The translations under genes and the position numbers were made by a program. DNA of 43,174 bases. It comes from Synechococcales cyanobacterium bin31.maxbin.ball.101 (lineage in GTDB: Bacteria > Cyanobacteriota > Cyanobacteriia > Leptolyngbyales > Leptolyngbyaceae). Under the pieces are notes generated by a model. The model was not told where the DNA came from. It saw only the letters and a program-made list of their open reading frames with translations, and made no database searches. Positions 42,515 through 43,174 of this stretch are shown in pieces; the first letter of the stretch is position 1; each line of letters opens with the position of its first letter. The stretch is taken from the NCBI GenBank assembly GCA_013298165.1, contig JAAFJU010000027.1, forward strand, positions 1-43,174. Reading direction: 5' to 3'.

Positions 42515-43093
42515 ATGACCCAAAATCCATTGGATGCCTTTTCAAAGGAGTTTCTGGCTGATTTGTTAACGCCCTATGGGACGGTGGAGCGATTCCCGTT
42601 CCGGGAGGCTGCGCCAACGTTTGAAGTACCAGGAGAATCGAAATATATTGATCTCCTGTTTCTTCCGATCGCCTCATCCATCGCCATCGCAAAACCGAAA
42701 GTCACGGGATCTCTCAAGCAAGTAGTCTCGACGCCCAGTGTGTTAGAGATTTATAGCGGTTCGCCCTCAGAAGATGAAGTATTTACCTGCATAACTAAAC
42801 TCTGTTGGCTGCGGGAAGATATTGTTCGCAAAGCGAATAGAGACGATCGTAAACTCAAGGACAATGAATATCCTCGGCTTTGGATTCTGGCCCACTCACT
42901 CTCTGCGCCTGTGCGGAAAAAGTTTGGGGTGATTCGGAAGCCTCGATCGGCCCCCGGTATTTATCATTTTCCAAACCCCGCATTGCGATCGGTGATGGTT
43001 TCTCTCAAAGACTTGCCTGAAAGGCCCGATATGCTCTGGATGCGATTGTTAGGTGCGATTCGTTCTTGTCTAAAATGGCTGAAAAGCTTATAG
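42515..43093 (+). CDS. Rpn/DUF4351-related cyanobacterial protein, probably C-terminally shortened
   Basis: A 192-aa protein. The pattern FSKEFLADLLTPYG, ESKYIDLLFLP, PSVLEIYSGSPSEDEVFTCITKL, EYPRLWILAHSLSA and DMLWMRLLG matches a large cyanobacterial family related to PD-(D/E)XK Rpn proteins. Usual members are about 280 aa and continue beyond the LLG motif with a helical tail; here the frame ends 15 residues later in unrelated sequence. Residues 27-36 (RFPFREAAPT) are encoded by the palindromic repeat and interrupt the usual VE-(x)-FEVPGE junction. It starts 17 bp after pheT and may be read through from it. It may be a decaying gene. Confidence 0.65.
   Translation: MTQNPLDAFSKEFLADLLTPYGTVERFPFREAAPTFEVPGESKYIDLLFLPIASSIAIAKPKVTGSLKQVVSTPSVLEIYSGSPSEDEVFTCITKLCWLREDIVRKANRDDRKLKDNEYPRLWILAHSLSAPVRKKFGVIRKPRSAPGIYHFPNPALRSVMVSLKDLPERPDMLWMRLLGAIRSCLKWLKSL
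42590..42619. repeat. Small palindromic repeat, copy 2, inside a coding sequence
   Basis: The 20-mer at 42590-42609 is identical to that at 17503-17522 and is followed by TGCGCCAACG. The 30-bp unit is a multiple of three and keeps the reading frame open. Confidence 0.8.
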
Positions 43094-43174
43094 GGCAGGG
43101 CTTCTGAGAGATAACCCTTCATGGGTCGAGTTCGCACTTAAATCTCTCTCAGATGACAACTTGATGTTCTTGTA

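Noticed and set aside
43094-43174. Possible continuation of the Rpn-related gene in another frame
   Set aside because: The alternative frames beyond 43093 soon stop and do not resemble the family's C-terminal tail; the window ends too soon to judge.

Overview
This window comes from a cyanobacterial chromosome. The evidence is the oxidative Mg-protoporphyrin IX monomethyl ester cyclase of chlorophyll synthesis (acsF), a lumen-type pentapeptide-repeat protein, several cyanobacteria-restricted families (DUF1816, DUF2996, an Rre1/Ycf29-type response regulator, an SpkB-type kinase) and the abundance of HIP1-like GCGATCGC and CGATCGG octamer-type sites. Dispersed palindromes, MITE-like repeats and AATCYAA heptamer tandem repeats suggest a filamentous, Leptolyngbya-like genome, but the genus cannot be fixed from this sequence. 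I saw no tRNA, rRNA, CRISPR array, prophage or complete insertion sequence.

Layout. 1-3.3 kb: a secreted M23 peptidase, the peptidoglycan-editing factor PgeF and a truncated Rpn-type nuclease remnant bracketed by two copies of a strong palindrome. 3.4-10 kb: a secreted TPR-CHAT protein, Era GTPase, a secreted GH39-like glycosidase and a pentameric ligand-gated ion channel. 10-15.6 kb: PurH, an orphan UreE, a small conserved protein, an orphan amino-acid binding lipoprotein, a small-protein/retropepsin gene pair and a class I aminotransferase. 15.8-20.6 kb: a YheT-like hydrolase, a ParD/ParE toxin-antitoxin pair, gene debris, a CPBP-protease/GNAT fusion and a PD-(D/E)XK protein. 20.8-25.4 kb: WecB epimerase, a small DUF7219-like gene, a family 2 glycosyltransferase, the response regulator, a PHP phosphoesterase with a textbook terminator, and an overlooked 34-residue membrane peptide. 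25.5-31.4 kb: QueA, a conserved hypothetical, YraN, the pentapeptide protein, a retropepsin-like lipoprotein, CarA and a STAS anti-anti-sigma protein whose best start is ATT. 31.5-38 kb: mini-RNase III next to RlmB with a very long Gly-rich tail, DUF1816, an alpha/beta hydrolase, DUF2996, AcsF and a conserved hypothetical. 38-43.1 kb: SpkB-type kinase, PheT and a truncated Rpn-related protein carrying an in-frame repeat.

Most genes are single transcription units of unrelated housekeeping function, as is usual in cyanobacteria. Plausible functional links are mini-RNase III with RlmB (both act in 23S rRNA maturation), PgeF with the M23 peptidase (cell wall), and WecB with the GT2 enzyme (surface glycans). 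The clearest unusual signals are the likely AUU start of the STAS gene, the disordered tail on RlmB, the CPBP-GNAT fusion, the ion channel, the retropepsin pair, repeats embedded in or ending genes, and an abrupt change of synonymous codon choice inside several genes. All functional calls rest on reading the protein sequences; no database search was run.
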